From Chloroflexota bacterium (GTDB taxonomy: Bacteria > Chloroflexota > Ktedonobacteria > Ktedonobacterales > Ktedonobacteraceae), in the NCBI GenBank assembly GCA_027316975.1, contig DAHVFL010000112.1, positions 1-11,300 on the forward strand: DNA of 11,300 nucleotides. The letters are read 5' to 3'. This document shows, in pieces, positions 4,897-11,300 of this stretch. The position numbers and the translations under genes were made by a program. The notes beneath the pieces are model-generated. The model searched no databases. It was not told where the DNA came from and saw nothing but the letters and a program-made list of their open reading frames with translations. Every line of letters starts with the position of its first letter. The first letter of the stretch is position 1.

Positions 4897-6624
4897 ATGT
4901 CCAGGTTTATCTTTGTTACAGGTGGTGTAGCGTCGTCGGTTGGAAAGGGTATCACGGTCGCCTCGCTCGGACGCTTACTCAAGAATCGCGGTATCAGTGT
5001 CTCCCTCATGAAGCTCGACCCCTACATCAATGTTGATCCCGGCACCATGTCACCATACCAGCACGGTGAGGTGTTTGTCACAGATGATGGGGCAGAGACG
5101 GATCTTGACCTGGGACATTACGAGCGCTTTACCGATGAACCCGCTTATCAGAGCAACAACGTGACGACCGGGCAGGTCTACGCCGCCGTGATTGGCAAAG
5201 AGAGACGCGGTGAGTACCTGGGCGGGACGATTCAGGTCATCCCGCATATCACGAATGAAATTAAGGATCGCATACACAGTGTAGCACGGCATTCCGACGC
5301 GGACGTGGTAATCGTGGAAGTGGGAGGCACGGTGGGCGACATCGAGGGCGAACCGTTCCTCGAAGCTATTCGCCAGATGCGCAAAGATGTAGGGCGGCGC
5401 GATGTACTGTACTTGCATGTGACGCTGCTCCCATACCTGATGGCGACCAAAGAACTGAAGACCAAACCGACCCAGCACAGCGTCAAAGAGTTGTTGCGCG
5501 TGGGTATTCAACCCGACGTGATCCTGTGCCGCTCCGACTATGCGCTGACCGACGACCTGCGCGAGAAAATCGCGCTGTTCTGCAATATCGAGGAACGCGC
5601 CGTTGTGCCGCTATTGACCACCGATACCATTTACGAGGTGCCGCTGATTCTAGAGGAGGCGGGACTGGGTGAATACCTGGTGGATGAACTGGGCCTACCC
5701 AAATACGAGGCCCAGATGCACGAATGGCGTGAACTGGTGCAGCGCATCAAACGCCCGCGTCCAGAAATGACGATTGGACTCATCGGCAAATATGTCGATC
5801 TGCACGACGCCTATCTCTCGGTGGCAGAGAGCCTGCGCCATGCCGGTTGGTACCATGACATAGATGTGCATATCAAATGGATCAATTCCGAGTCCATCGA
5901 GAAAATGGGCGACAACTATACCGAATTGCTGGAAGACGTGGCAGGCATCGTGGTGCCGGGCGGCTTTGGTCCGCGTGGCATCGAGGGGAAAATCAAGGCG
6001 GCAGGCTATGCGCGGCGCACGGGCAAGCCATACATGGGGCTATGCCTGGGTATGCAGGTGGCAGTGATCGAGTTCGCGCGCAATGTGCTGGGACTGGCCG
6101 GGGCCAATAGCACCGAGTTTGATCCCCAGACGCCGTATCCGGTAATTGATCTGATGGTGACGCAGCGGCAAATCGCCGATAAAGGTGGTACAATGCGGCT
6201 GGGAAACTGGGTGTGCTGTCTGACGCCTGGCACAAAGACCTATGCAGCCTATGGCGAAGCTATTGTGTTTGAACGGCACCGCCACCGTTACGAGTTCAAC
6301 AACGAATATCGCAAGCGTATGGAAGCGCGCGGCATGAAGATCAGCGGTCGCTCGGCTGACAACAGCCTGGTAGAGATTATGGAACTGGCAGACCATCCCT
6401 GGTTCGTAGGGTCGCAGTTCCACCCGGAGTTCAAGAGTCGTCCGACTCGACCTCATCCGCTCTTCCGCGATTTTATTGGCGCGTGCCTGCAAGAAGAGCA
6501 AGAAAAACAGCACGAAGCGTACAGAGTCTTCGAGCGCGAAGTGGTAGGAGCCTCGGCAGAACTGGCCGAACACGCTTCCATGCATCTTGCATCCGATATG
6601 CCAGATGCGCGTATCGAAAAGTAA
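4897..6624 (+). CDS. pyrG: CTP synthase (glutamine hydrolysing)
   Basis: PyrG makes CTP from UTP, ATP and glutamine, the last step of pyrimidine nucleotide synthesis, in the cytoplasm. The 575-aa protein has the synthetase domain first: FVTGGVASSVGKGI (P-loop, ~5-18), LMKLDPYINVDPGTMSPYQHG and VTDDGAETDLDLGHYERF. The C-terminal class I glutamine amidotransferase domain follows, with VVPGGFGPRG, the nucleophile Cys383 in GLCLGMQ, and H509/E511 in QFHPEF. All catalytic landmarks are present. The start at 4897 follows AGGAGGG at good spacing and gives the canonical MSRFIFVTGG; a longer frame to 4861 overlaps the MBL gene and is rejected. The protein is ~30 residues longer than usual because of a Glu-rich C-terminal tail. 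A hairpin follows 12 nt after the stop. Confidence 0.98.
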   Translation: MSRFIFVTGGVASSVGKGITVASLGRLLKNRGISVSLMKLDPYINVDPGTMSPYQHGEVFVTDDGAETDLDLGHYERFTDEPAYQSNNVTTGQVYAAVIGKERRGEYLGGTIQVIPHITNEIKDRIHSVARHSDADVVIVEVGGTVGDIEGEPFLEAIRQMRKDVGRRDVLYLHVTLLPYLMATKELKTKPTQHSVKELLRVGIQPDVILCRSDYALTDDLREKIALFCNIEERAVVPLLTTDTIYEVPLILEEAGLGEYLVDELGLPKYEAQMHEWRELVQRIKRPRPEMTIGLIGKYVDLHDAYLSVAESLRHAGWYHDIDVHIKWINSESIEKMGDNYTELLEDVAGIVVPGGFGPRGIEGKIKAAGYARRTGKPYMGLCLGMQVAVIEFARNVLGLAGANSTEFDPQTPYPVIDLMVTQRQIADKGGTMRLGNWVCCLTPGTKTYAAYGEAIVFERHRHRYEFNNEYRKRMEARGMKISGRSADNSLVEIMELADHPWFVGSQFHPEFKSRPTRPHPLFRDFIGACLQEEQEKQHEAYRVFEREVVGASAELAEHASMHLASDMPDARIEK

Positions 6625-6635
6625 CGAGCTGCGAG

Positions 6636-6657
6636 GGCGGGGCCAGGTCCCGCCTTT
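6636..6657 (+). terminator. Probable weak intrinsic terminator after pyrG
   Basis: GGCGGG pairs with CCCGCC across a short loop and is followed by only three T. Its place 12 nt after the pyrG stop supports a terminator, but the short T tract makes it weak. Confidence 0.45.
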
Positions 6658-6694
6658 CACCGGGAGATGTTTTACAACAGGCAGTCGCCAGAGG

Positions 6695-6765
6695 TGTCAT
6701 CCTGAGCGCAGCGAAGGATTTCTCGCCGTGCGGCACGGAGATCCTTCGCTGCGCTCAGGATGACA
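6695..6765. repeat. Long inverted repeat with perfect 25-bp arms
   Basis: Arms 6695-6719 and 6741-6765 are exact reverse complements. The left arm begins TGTCATCCTGAGCG and ends CGAAGGAT. The 21-nt centre pairs further (CCGTG with CACGG around CGG, then TCTC with GAGA past one bulge). The whole 71 bp can therefore form one hairpin. It has the look of a dispersed intergenic repeat (REP/MITE-like); no transposase is present. Confidence 0.85.
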
Positions 6766-6812
6766 CCGCGAGGGATGACACCGCGAGGGATGACACCGCG
6801 AGGGATGACACC
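6759..6812. repeat. 15-bp tandem repeat, three full copies plus a partial fourth
   Basis: The unit GATGACACCGCGAGG occurs at 6759-6773, 6774-6788 and 6789-6803, and its first nine bases again at 6804-6812. The first copy overlaps the last bases of the inverted repeat, so the tandem array seems to have grown from the end of that element. Confidence 0.9.
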
Positions 6813-6877
6813 TCCCGGCTGGCCGGTTCTTGTCTGAAAAACCTACGAGTGAAAGGCAAGCCCTGGGTGGAGCTAAC

Positions 6878-8248
6878 ATGATGTACCTGAGTCAATTGCT
6901 TGGCGCTGCTGTCGAAGATATGCAGGGGGCGCGAGTCGGCAAAATCGAGGATGTCCTGGTGGACGCGATCAATTCCGTCTCTACGCTTGTTGTCGAGGGA
7001 GAAGGAGAGCAGCGTTGGCATGTGCCAGCGCACGCAATGCATCGCACCCGCCCTCCCTCTACGGCATGGCAAATTCCAGCGGACGCGACAAGGAATGATA
7101 CGCTGTCGGAGCAACAGATCAGCCTGGCGCGTGAGGTGCTGGACAAGCAGGTGATTGATGTTGGGCATAAAAAAGCCGTGCGTGTGAATGATGTCTGTTT
7201 TTCCGATGATTGGCGCATACTGGGCATTGATAATAGCGCGCTGGGGCTGGTTCGCCGCCTCGCGCCAGCGTGGCTGTTGAGCGGGAGAAGCCAACGTCCC
7301 CAACGTCCACCAGCTACACTCATTCCCTGGGATCGTATCGAGTTGATCGGCGAGCCACGCGTGCAAGAAGACCATATGGGCGAGGACGGTCAGGACAGAA
7401 AAGGCGAGGATATCCACAGCGATCGGTTGGCGGGCGCGGCGGAGGGGGACGAGGACGCCCACAAGGGTCCCCACCCATCCACTCATCCACCCGCGTCCCT
7501 ACGCAGGATGAGCGGGCAGTTGGCGGAACTGCGGGCGGCGGATATCGCCGATATTATGTACCAACTGACACCGGGACAGGGAGCGCGTCTCCTTGAGGGG
7601 TTGGATGACGAAACAGCGGCGGATACGCTGGAAGAACTCGATACCCAGAGACAGAGCCATATTCTCGAAAACATCAGCGCTGAACGCGCCGCCGATATCC
7701 TGCAAGAAATGGAACCGGACGAGGCGGCAGACCTGGTGGCGCGTTTGCCGGAGGAACGCGCTCAGGAACTGCTGCGCCTGATGACGCCGCAAGAGTCGGA
7801 GGATGTGCAGGAACTGCTGGTGTACGAGGAGGATACCGCCGGAGGTATCATGACCACCGATTTCGTGGCTATCGATGCCACAAAGACCGCCGGTGAGGCC
7901 TTGGAAGCTGTGCGCTACAATATTCGCGAGCAGGATGTGCGTCTGGCGTACATCTACTGCATCGCTGACGTGGCGCGTGAAGATTATACGCTGCTGGGTA
8001 TCGTTTCGCTCTGGGATTTGTTGGTGTCAGACGCCGCGCAGCCGCTGCAAGATCTGATGGAAACCGATCTCGTAACCGTGCAACCCGACGCTGAACCACG
8101 CGCCGTTGCCGAGATCATGGCAAAATACAATTTCCTGGCCGTCCCCGTTGTCAGCGAAGCAGGCACGCTGGAAGGCGTTGTGACGATTGACGACGCGCTG
8201 GATATACTGCTCCCTGGCGAGCGGCGCAAACCTCACAGGATGTATTAA
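6878..8248 (+). CDS. PRC-barrel / MgtE-N / tandem CBS protein without membrane domain
   Basis: A 456-aa soluble protein. Residues 1-60 look like a PRC barrel (LSQLLGAAVEDMQGARVGKIEDVLVD), and a second barrel-like segment lies around 93-157 (RVNDVCFSDDWRILGID, then LIPWDRIEL). A hydrophilic, low-complexity linker spans ~163-206. Residues ~212-320 match the MgtE N domain: repeated LEELD, ISAERAADILQEMEPDEAADLVARLP, then EDTAGGIMTTDFV. Two CBS domains follow (~325-385 and ~390-447, ending VPVVSEAGTLEGVVTIDDALDIL). In MgtE these domains sense Mg2+ and gate the channel, but the five-helix membrane domain is absent here. Similar stand-alone proteins are sometimes encoded beside Nramp-type transporters; none is seen here. 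The ATG at 6878 (or 6881) follows GGTGGAG; a TTG at 6830 is rejected. The sequence between pyrG and this gene holds only repeats. Role: probably metal or nucleotide sensing, inferred. Confidence 0.8.
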   Translation: MMYLSQLLGAAVEDMQGARVGKIEDVLVDAINSVSTLVVEGEGEQRWHVPAHAMHRTRPPSTAWQIPADATRNDTLSEQQISLAREVLDKQVIDVGHKKAVRVNDVCFSDDWRILGIDNSALGLVRRLAPAWLLSGRSQRPQRPPATLIPWDRIELIGEPRVQEDHMGEDGQDRKGEDIHSDRLAGAAEGDEDAHKGPHPSTHPPASLRRMSGQLAELRAADIADIMYQLTPGQGARLLEGLDDETAADTLEELDTQRQSHILENISAERAADILQEMEPDEAADLVARLPEERAQELLRLMTPQESEDVQELLVYEEDTAGGIMTTDFVAIDATKTAGEALEAVRYNIREQDVRLAYIYCIADVAREDYTLLGIVSLWDLLVSDAAQPLQDLMETDLVTVQPDAEPRAVAEIMAKYNFLAVPVVSEAGTLEGVVTIDDALDILLPGERRKPHRMY

Positions 8249-8967
8249 AAGACTGTTATGGTATCCAGGATCTCAAGCACCTGGCTGATGTCCAGGCAGA
8301 CATCGAACATGACCTGGGGCAGCCAGTCTTCCGGGCGCGGGTTATCTGCTACCACTTCGTCTTCGTCGTCGTCGTCGGTTGCCGGGCGACTGCGCTGCAC
8401 GAAGCGAGCGGAGCGGCTATGCGGCTCATCGTGCAGTCCATGCATCCCGTCGGGATGCCAGATGGGCAGTTCGACCCGCTGTTGCACCGTCAGCGACTCA
8501 GCTTGCAGGCGACTATCTTGCAAAGTCATATTGACGCCGGGGCGAGTTTCGATGGTACGGCTGCTCAGTTCGCTGGCGCGCAGCTTGAGCGTCTGGGTCA
8601 TATTGAGCAGGCTGGCTTCAGAAAGGCCTGTGCCCGAACCGTTCAATGGTAAAACATACGAGAGGTCTAACTCCAGCGGCGGGATGTCGCTGGTGTGCAG
8701 GTGCGGGCACTGCTCGTCCGGCTCGTGAAAGAAATCGCACACGCCGACCGGCCCTTCGAGCGAAAGGGCCGTATCGAGGGTACTCCAGGTAAAAGAAAGG
8801 GTACAGGAGCTGCGGGTCTCCGACCCCTCACAACTACCGAAATGACAAACGCAGGCAAATTCGCGTTCCATAGAACGTCCATTGGTCCAGTATTCGGGGT
8901 GTGTCACCAATTCGAGGTTCGTTGCCGCTTTGAGGAAAAAGGCAGTCACATCTTCGTAGGTCAACAT
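8245..8967 (-). CDS. Hypothetical 240-aa protein with Cys/His-rich N-terminal half
   Basis: No family was recognised. The start at 8967 is supported by GGAG 7 nt upstream and by a strong promoter. The N-terminal half contains clustered Cys and His: C39, C41, H42, C46, C55, C77, H81, C87, H89, H91. These could bind a metal or form disulfides; the arrangement CVCHFGSC is the densest part. The middle is beta-rich by appearance. An acidic run (DDDDEDE, 198-204), encoded by a GTC-type trinucleotide repeat on the plus strand, links to a C-terminal segment with alternating hydrophobics (VMFDVCLDISQVLEIL). There is no signal peptide or membrane helix. It converges on the PRC/MgtE gene, their stop codons overlapping by 4 bp. 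Confidence 0.65.
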   Translation of the reverse strand: MLTYEDVTAFFLKAATNLELVTHPEYWTNGRSMEREFACVCHFGSCEGSETRSSCTLSFTWSTLDTALSLEGPVGVCDFFHEPDEQCPHLHTSDIPPLELDLSYVLPLNGSGTGLSEASLLNMTQTLKLRASELSSRTIETRPGVNMTLQDSRLQAESLTVQQRVELPIWHPDGMHGLHDEPHSRSARFVQRSRPATDDDDEDEVVADNPRPEDWLPQVMFDVCLDISQVLEILDTITVF

Positions 8968-9032
8968 TGGTTTTCTCCGCGCCGCCCATTCTGCAACACC
9001 TTGCTGCTAGTTTCCTGTTACGGCGTGCTTCT

Positions 9033-9061
9033 ATATTAGCGATGTGGAATGTATGTGTCAA
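9033..9061 (-). promoter_or_regulatory. Strong sigma70-type promoter for the Cys/His-rich gene
   Basis: On the minus strand: perfect TTGACA (9056-9061), exactly 17 bp, TAATAT (9033-9038). The predicted start near 9026 leaves a leader of about 60 nt before the ATG at 8967. Confidence 0.65.
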
Positions 9062-9092
9062 TATTTGGTTTGGTATTTCACACATCACCCTC

Positions 9093-9122
9093 TAGACAAT
9101 CTTCTCTTTCATGATTTATTAT
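9093..9122 (+). promoter_or_regulatory. Candidate promoter for the M29 aminopeptidase
   Basis: TAGACA (9093-9098), 18 bp, TATTAT (9117-9122); each hexamer matches five of six consensus bases. The -10 overlaps an upstream in-frame ATG at 9121, which supports the later start at 9172. It lies back to back with the promoter at 9033-9061. Confidence 0.5.
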
Positions 9123-9171
9123 GCCTTACACACTCAAAAGTGTTTTATCGATCAGGAAAGAGGAAACATCT

Positions 9172-10275
9172 ATGATTGATCTTCGCATTCAGCGACTGGC
9201 AAAACTGCTGTCGCATTACTCGCTCGCTCTCAGGCAAGGAGATCGGCTTGCGATACGAACGGAGCCTCTGGGCGCGCCTCTCGTATTGGAACTTATGCGC
9301 GAAGCGCTGCGAGCGGGGGCGCATCCCGAATACTTTATCTCCCTGCCGGGAGCGGCGGAAATCATGTTCCAGGAAGCTTCTGACGAGCAGTTGCGCTATA
9401 TCTCTCCGGCGTTCCGCACGATGGTTGAAGAGTATGAAGCCGCCATCACTATTATCGCGGCAGAAAATACAAAATCCATGAGCGGCATTAATCCTGAACG
9501 CATGGCAATCAAGCAACAGGCGCTCAGCGATTTGTCGGCGACACAGTTGAAGCGCACCAACCCCGATGACCCCCACGCGCCCGGCTCGTTGCGCTGGAAC
9601 GGCGTGCTACTACCAACCAACGCTTCCGCGCAGGACGCGGAAATGTCGCTCGCCGATTTCGAGAACTTTGTCTACCGCGCCTACTTTTTAAATGAAGAGG
9701 ACCCGGTAGCAAGCTGGCAAGCGTTGAGCACACAGCAGGAACGTATGGTGCAGGGCTTAAAGGGAAAGCGTATCGTGCATCTGCGCGGCCAGGATACCGA
9801 CCTGACCTTCTCTATCGAGGGACGGACTTTCATCAACGACGATGCCCACTACAATATGCCAGGCGGCGAATTTTTCACCGGCCCGGTAGAGCATACGGCC
9901 AACGGGTACATTCGCTACAGCTTCCCGGCCACTTTCCAGGGTCGCTCGGTTGAAGATGTGCGCCTGCGTTTTGAAAATGGCGTGGTGGTCGAAGCAAGCG
10001 CGGCGCAGGGCCAGCCTTTCCTGGACAAGATGCTCTCTCTCGACGAGGGAGCGCGCCGCCTGGGCGAGTTCGCCTTTGGCAACAATAAAAACGTGGATCG
10101 CTGCATCAAACATACTCTCTTCGATGAGAAAATGGGTGGCACGGTTCACCTGGCGCTGGGCGCGAGCATCCCGCAAACCGGCGGCGTGAACCATTCAGCG
10201 TTGCACTGGGACATGGTATGCGACCTGCGCGCAGGCGGCGAACTCTTTGCCAGGGATGGGCAGTTCGTCATCTAA
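9172..10275 (+). CDS. M29-family metal-dependent aminopeptidase (AmpS/AmpT-like)
   Basis: A 367-aa cytoplasmic exopeptidase of MEROPS family M29, which uses two metal ions to remove N-terminal residues. Candidate metal ligands are visible: E233 in MPGGEFFTGPVE, E299 in LGEFAFGNN, H326 in GGTVHLALGAS, and H345 and D347 in SALHWDMVCD. The spacing between the two Glu (66 residues) equals that recalled for Thermus AmpT. At the place of the conserved active-site Tyr (seven residues after the first His) this protein has Ile333. The start at 9172 is preferred because AGAGGA lies about 8 nt upstream and the N-terminus DLRIQRLAKLLSHYSL fits the family; the longer frame to 9121 starts in the promoter. 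Length is slightly below the usual ~370-415. A strong terminator follows. Confidence 0.93.
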   Translation: MIDLRIQRLAKLLSHYSLALRQGDRLAIRTEPLGAPLVLELMREALRAGAHPEYFISLPGAAEIMFQEASDEQLRYISPAFRTMVEEYEAAITIIAAENTKSMSGINPERMAIKQQALSDLSATQLKRTNPDDPHAPGSLRWNGVLLPTNASAQDAEMSLADFENFVYRAYFLNEEDPVASWQALSTQQERMVQGLKGKRIVHLRGQDTDLTFSIEGRTFINDDAHYNMPGGEFFTGPVEHTANGYIRYSFPATFQGRSVEDVRLRFENGVVVEASAAQGQPFLDKMLSLDEGARRLGEFAFGNNKNVDRCIKHTLFDEKMGGTVHLALGASIPQTGGVNHSALHWDMVCDLRAGGELFARDGQFVI

Positions 10276-10284
10276 TATCATCTG

Positions 10285-10333
10285 AAAAAGACAAAAATGC
10301 AAATGGCGTCGCCATTTGCATTTTTGTCTTTTT
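10285..10333. terminator. Bidirectional intrinsic terminator, 23-bp perfect stem
   Basis: Arms 10285-10307 and 10311-10333 pair perfectly around a GTC loop. The AAAAAGACAAAAATGC side and its complement place T-rich ends on both strands, so it can stop the aminopeptidase transcript rightwards and the greA transcript leftwards. It begins 9 nt after the aminopeptidase stop and ends one base from the greA stop. Confidence 0.9.
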
Positions 10334-10334
10334 A

Positions 10335-10865
10335 TTACAGCATGGGGCGAATGGAGCGGATCGTATAATTAGTCACGCCGCCGGGCGTTGAGACCGTCAC
10401 ATGGTCGCCTTCTTTGTGTCCCATCAACGCTTTGCCAACGGGCGCTTGATCGGAGATCAGGCCGGATTTGGGATCGGCCTCGAAGGTCTCCACGATTTTG
10501 AAGGTGCGCACCGCTCCGGAATCGGCCATTACTTCGACCTGCATTCCGATACGCACGATGGGTGGGCCTTCAAAATCAGCGTGCATATCGCCCGTCATAA
10601 TCTCCGCGACGGCCAGCAGGCGCTCCAGTTGCAGGATTTCGCCCTCTGTTTTGGCCTGTTCGTTCTTGGCGTCTTCGTAGGCGCTGCTTTCGCTGATATC
10701 GCCCGCTTTCTTCGCCTCGTGGATATAATCGGCGATCTCTTTGCGTTTGACAGTGCGCAGGTATTCCAGACGTTCTTGCTTTCTCGCAAAGCCTTCTGGA
10801 GTCAGACGATACACCTTTTGTTCTGACTTCGACTGCGTTGTATCACTCTGTCCACCAATACTCAT
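10335..10865 (-). CDS. greA: Transcript cleavage factor GreA
   Basis: GreA enters the RNA polymerase secondary channel and stimulates cleavage of backtracked transcripts. The 176-aa protein has the N-terminal coiled coil (~20-90) with the conserved acidic tip AGDISESSAYEDAKNEQ, placing D56 and E59 where GreA carries its two catalytic acids. The C-terminal FKBP-like domain follows with SGLISDQAPVGKALMGHKEGD and VSTPGG. It is a little longer than the usual ~158 aa because of a polar 15-residue N-terminal lead (SIGGQSDTTQSKSEQ). The start is well supported by GGGAGGAG 6-7 nt upstream. It is expressed alone from a strong promoter at 10941-10969 and ends on the shared terminator. Confidence 0.96.
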   Translation of the reverse strand: MSIGGQSDTTQSKSEQKVYRLTPEGFARKQERLEYLRTVKRKEIADYIHEAKKAGDISESSAYEDAKNEQAKTEGEILQLERLLAVAEIMTGDMHADFEGPPIVRIGMQVEVMADSGAVRTFKIVETFEADPKSGLISDQAPVGKALMGHKEGDHVTVSTPGGVTNYTIRSIRPML

Positions 10866-10885
10866 AAACTACTCCTCCCTGGTGT

Positions 10886-10913
10886 CAGGGGAAATGGGGT
10901 ATACACCCCCCTG
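10886..10913 (-). promoter_or_regulatory. Stem-loop in the greA leader
   Basis: CAGGGG and CCCCTG form an outer stem; an alternative inner pairing uses GGGGT and ACCCC around GTAT. The structure ends a few bases before the greA Shine-Dalgarno (about 10872-10880) and could influence its translation. No riboswitch class was recognised. Confidence 0.35.
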
Positions 10914-10940
10914 AATAAACCATATTTAGACATGAAGCAG

Positions 10941-10969
10941 ATTATACGTGCTGAAGTACCTCACGTCAA
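10941..10969 (-). promoter_or_regulatory. Strong sigma70-type promoter for greA
   Basis: On the minus strand: TTGACG (10964-10969), 17 bp, perfect TATAAT (10941-10946). The predicted start near 10934 gives a leader of about 70 nt. Confidence 0.75.
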
Positions 10970-11041
10970 GTGATTACGGCACTTTTTTACACAACCGCCA
11001 ATATTGTAATGGGGTCTACATCCTTCAGAGTGGCGCAAAGT

Positions 11042-11135
11042 CAGTAGCGACACCCCTTGCGGGTGTCCCGTCTCCCTGGCCGGTGAGCGACCATCGTCCA
11101 GTAAGACGGGACACCCGCAAGGGGTGTCGCTACTG
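11042..11135. repeat. Inverted repeat with perfect 32-bp arms
   Basis: Arms 11042-11073 and 11104-11135 are exact reverse complements around a 30-nt centre. Each arm also contains an internal hairpin (GACACCC, CTTGC, GGGTGTC), so it can fold locally or as one long stem. No ORF within it looks real and no transposase is present. It looks like a non-autonomous dispersed element. Its right end overlaps the stop codon of the alpha/beta-hydrolase gene. The interval 10970-11041 to its left shows nothing recognisable. Confidence 0.85.
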
Positions 11136-11300
11136 GTTCGTGCCTTGCTTTCCGTCAAGGAAGGGAGCAAGCACTGGCAGCAGGAGATCTGCCCGGTAAA
11201 CAATGTTGTAATGGGTAGCGCCCGGCAAGATGGCAAGTTGTGATGGGATGAGGTTTGCGCCATCCCAGCCTGCATCCTTCAAGCCGCCACCCAGCAGGGT
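11130..11300 (-). CDS. Alpha/beta-hydrolase C-terminus, gene enters from the right edge
   Basis: The minus strand is open from the right edge to a TAG at 11130-11132, giving 56 residues. GAN..PSQLAILPGATHYNIV, then LLLPVLAPFLDG, matches the usual C-terminal end of alpha/beta-fold hydrolases: the strand and loop bearing the catalytic His (H30 of the fragment, in GATHYNI) and the final helix ending PFLD. Nucleophile and acid would lie outside the window, so substrate and subfamily cannot be given. The last two codons, CAG TAG, are part of the right arm of the inverted repeat. The original stop may therefore have been replaced when the element inserted, with only a few residues changed after the family's normal end. 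Confidence 0.7.
   Translation of the reverse strand, partial: TLLGGGLKDAGWDGANLIPSQLAILPGATHYNIVYRADLLLPVLAPFLDGKQGTNQ

Noticed and set aside
4269..5009. 246-aa minus-strand ORF
   Set aside because: It is antisense to the MBL gene and the start of pyrG, both of which have clear family motifs; its product shows none.
6759..6812. Possible CRISPR-like array
   Set aside because: The 15-bp units are directly contiguous with no spacers, so this is a plain tandem repeat.
6830..6877. TTG start extending the PRC/MgtE protein
   Set aside because: No ribosome site is visible and the PRC barrel begins at the ATG pair at 6878-6883, which has GGTGGAG in front.
6755..7486. 243-aa minus-strand ORF
   Set aside because: It starts in the PRC-barrel coding region and ends in the tandem repeat, giving a repetitive tail; no leader or family motif.
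10961..11275. 104-aa minus-strand ORF at the right end
   Set aside because: It is out of frame with the alpha/beta-hydrolase tail and runs through the inverted repeat and greA promoter.

Overview
The window looks like chromosomal DNA of a moderately GC-rich bacterium. The mix of genes (CTP synthase with a small metallo-beta-lactamase-fold partner, a PRC-barrel/MgtE-N/CBS protein, an M29 aminopeptidase, a stand-alone PDDEXK_5-type nuclease, dispersed hairpin repeats) resembles Ktedonobacteria or another Chloroflexota. That taxonomic guess is inference from gene content only.

Layout. 1-1959 (minus strand): a probable three-gene transcription unit with a promoter near 2051-2079. It encodes a 74-aa acidic protein, a PemK/MazF-like toxin homologue, and selA (L-seryl-tRNA(Sec) selenium transferase), which runs off the left edge. 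2150-3909: a visibly more AT-rich accessory block. Its minus-strand arm encodes an excisionase-type HTH protein and a GIY-YIG nuclease fused to an XRE-type HTH. Its plus-strand arm encodes a 90-aa unknown protein and a PD-(D/E)XK nuclease of the I-Ssp6803I/PDDEXK_5 type. The arms diverge from facing promoters around a 22-bp near-perfect palindrome (3098-3119). The block ends on a tRNA-Thr(UGU) gene (3909-3980), followed 45 bp later by a decayed 5' part of a similar tRNA (4026-4051). 4122-6657 (plus): promoter, leader hairpin, an MBL-fold protein and pyrG, apparently one operon. 6660-6812: a dispersed-type inverted repeat and a 15-bp tandem repeat. 6878-8248 (plus): a PRC-barrel, MgtE-N and CBS protein without a membrane domain, converging by 4 bp on a Cys/His-rich unknown gene (8245-8967, minus). 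9033-10275: back-to-back promoters and an M29 aminopeptidase. 10285-10333: a perfect terminator hairpin shared with greA (10335-10865, minus). 11042-11300: a 32-bp inverted repeat whose outer edge supplies the stop codon of an alpha/beta-hydrolase gene entering from the right.

Most of the window is housekeeping (selenocysteine, CTP synthesis, transcript cleavage, peptide turnover, metal-linked regulation). The best candidate for something undescribed is the 2150-4051 block: two different nucleases, two DNA-binding modules and a symmetric operator packed against a tRNA gene with a broken tRNA copy. The individual families are recognised from sequence motifs; their joint function is unknown. 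All promoter, terminator and operator calls are by eye.
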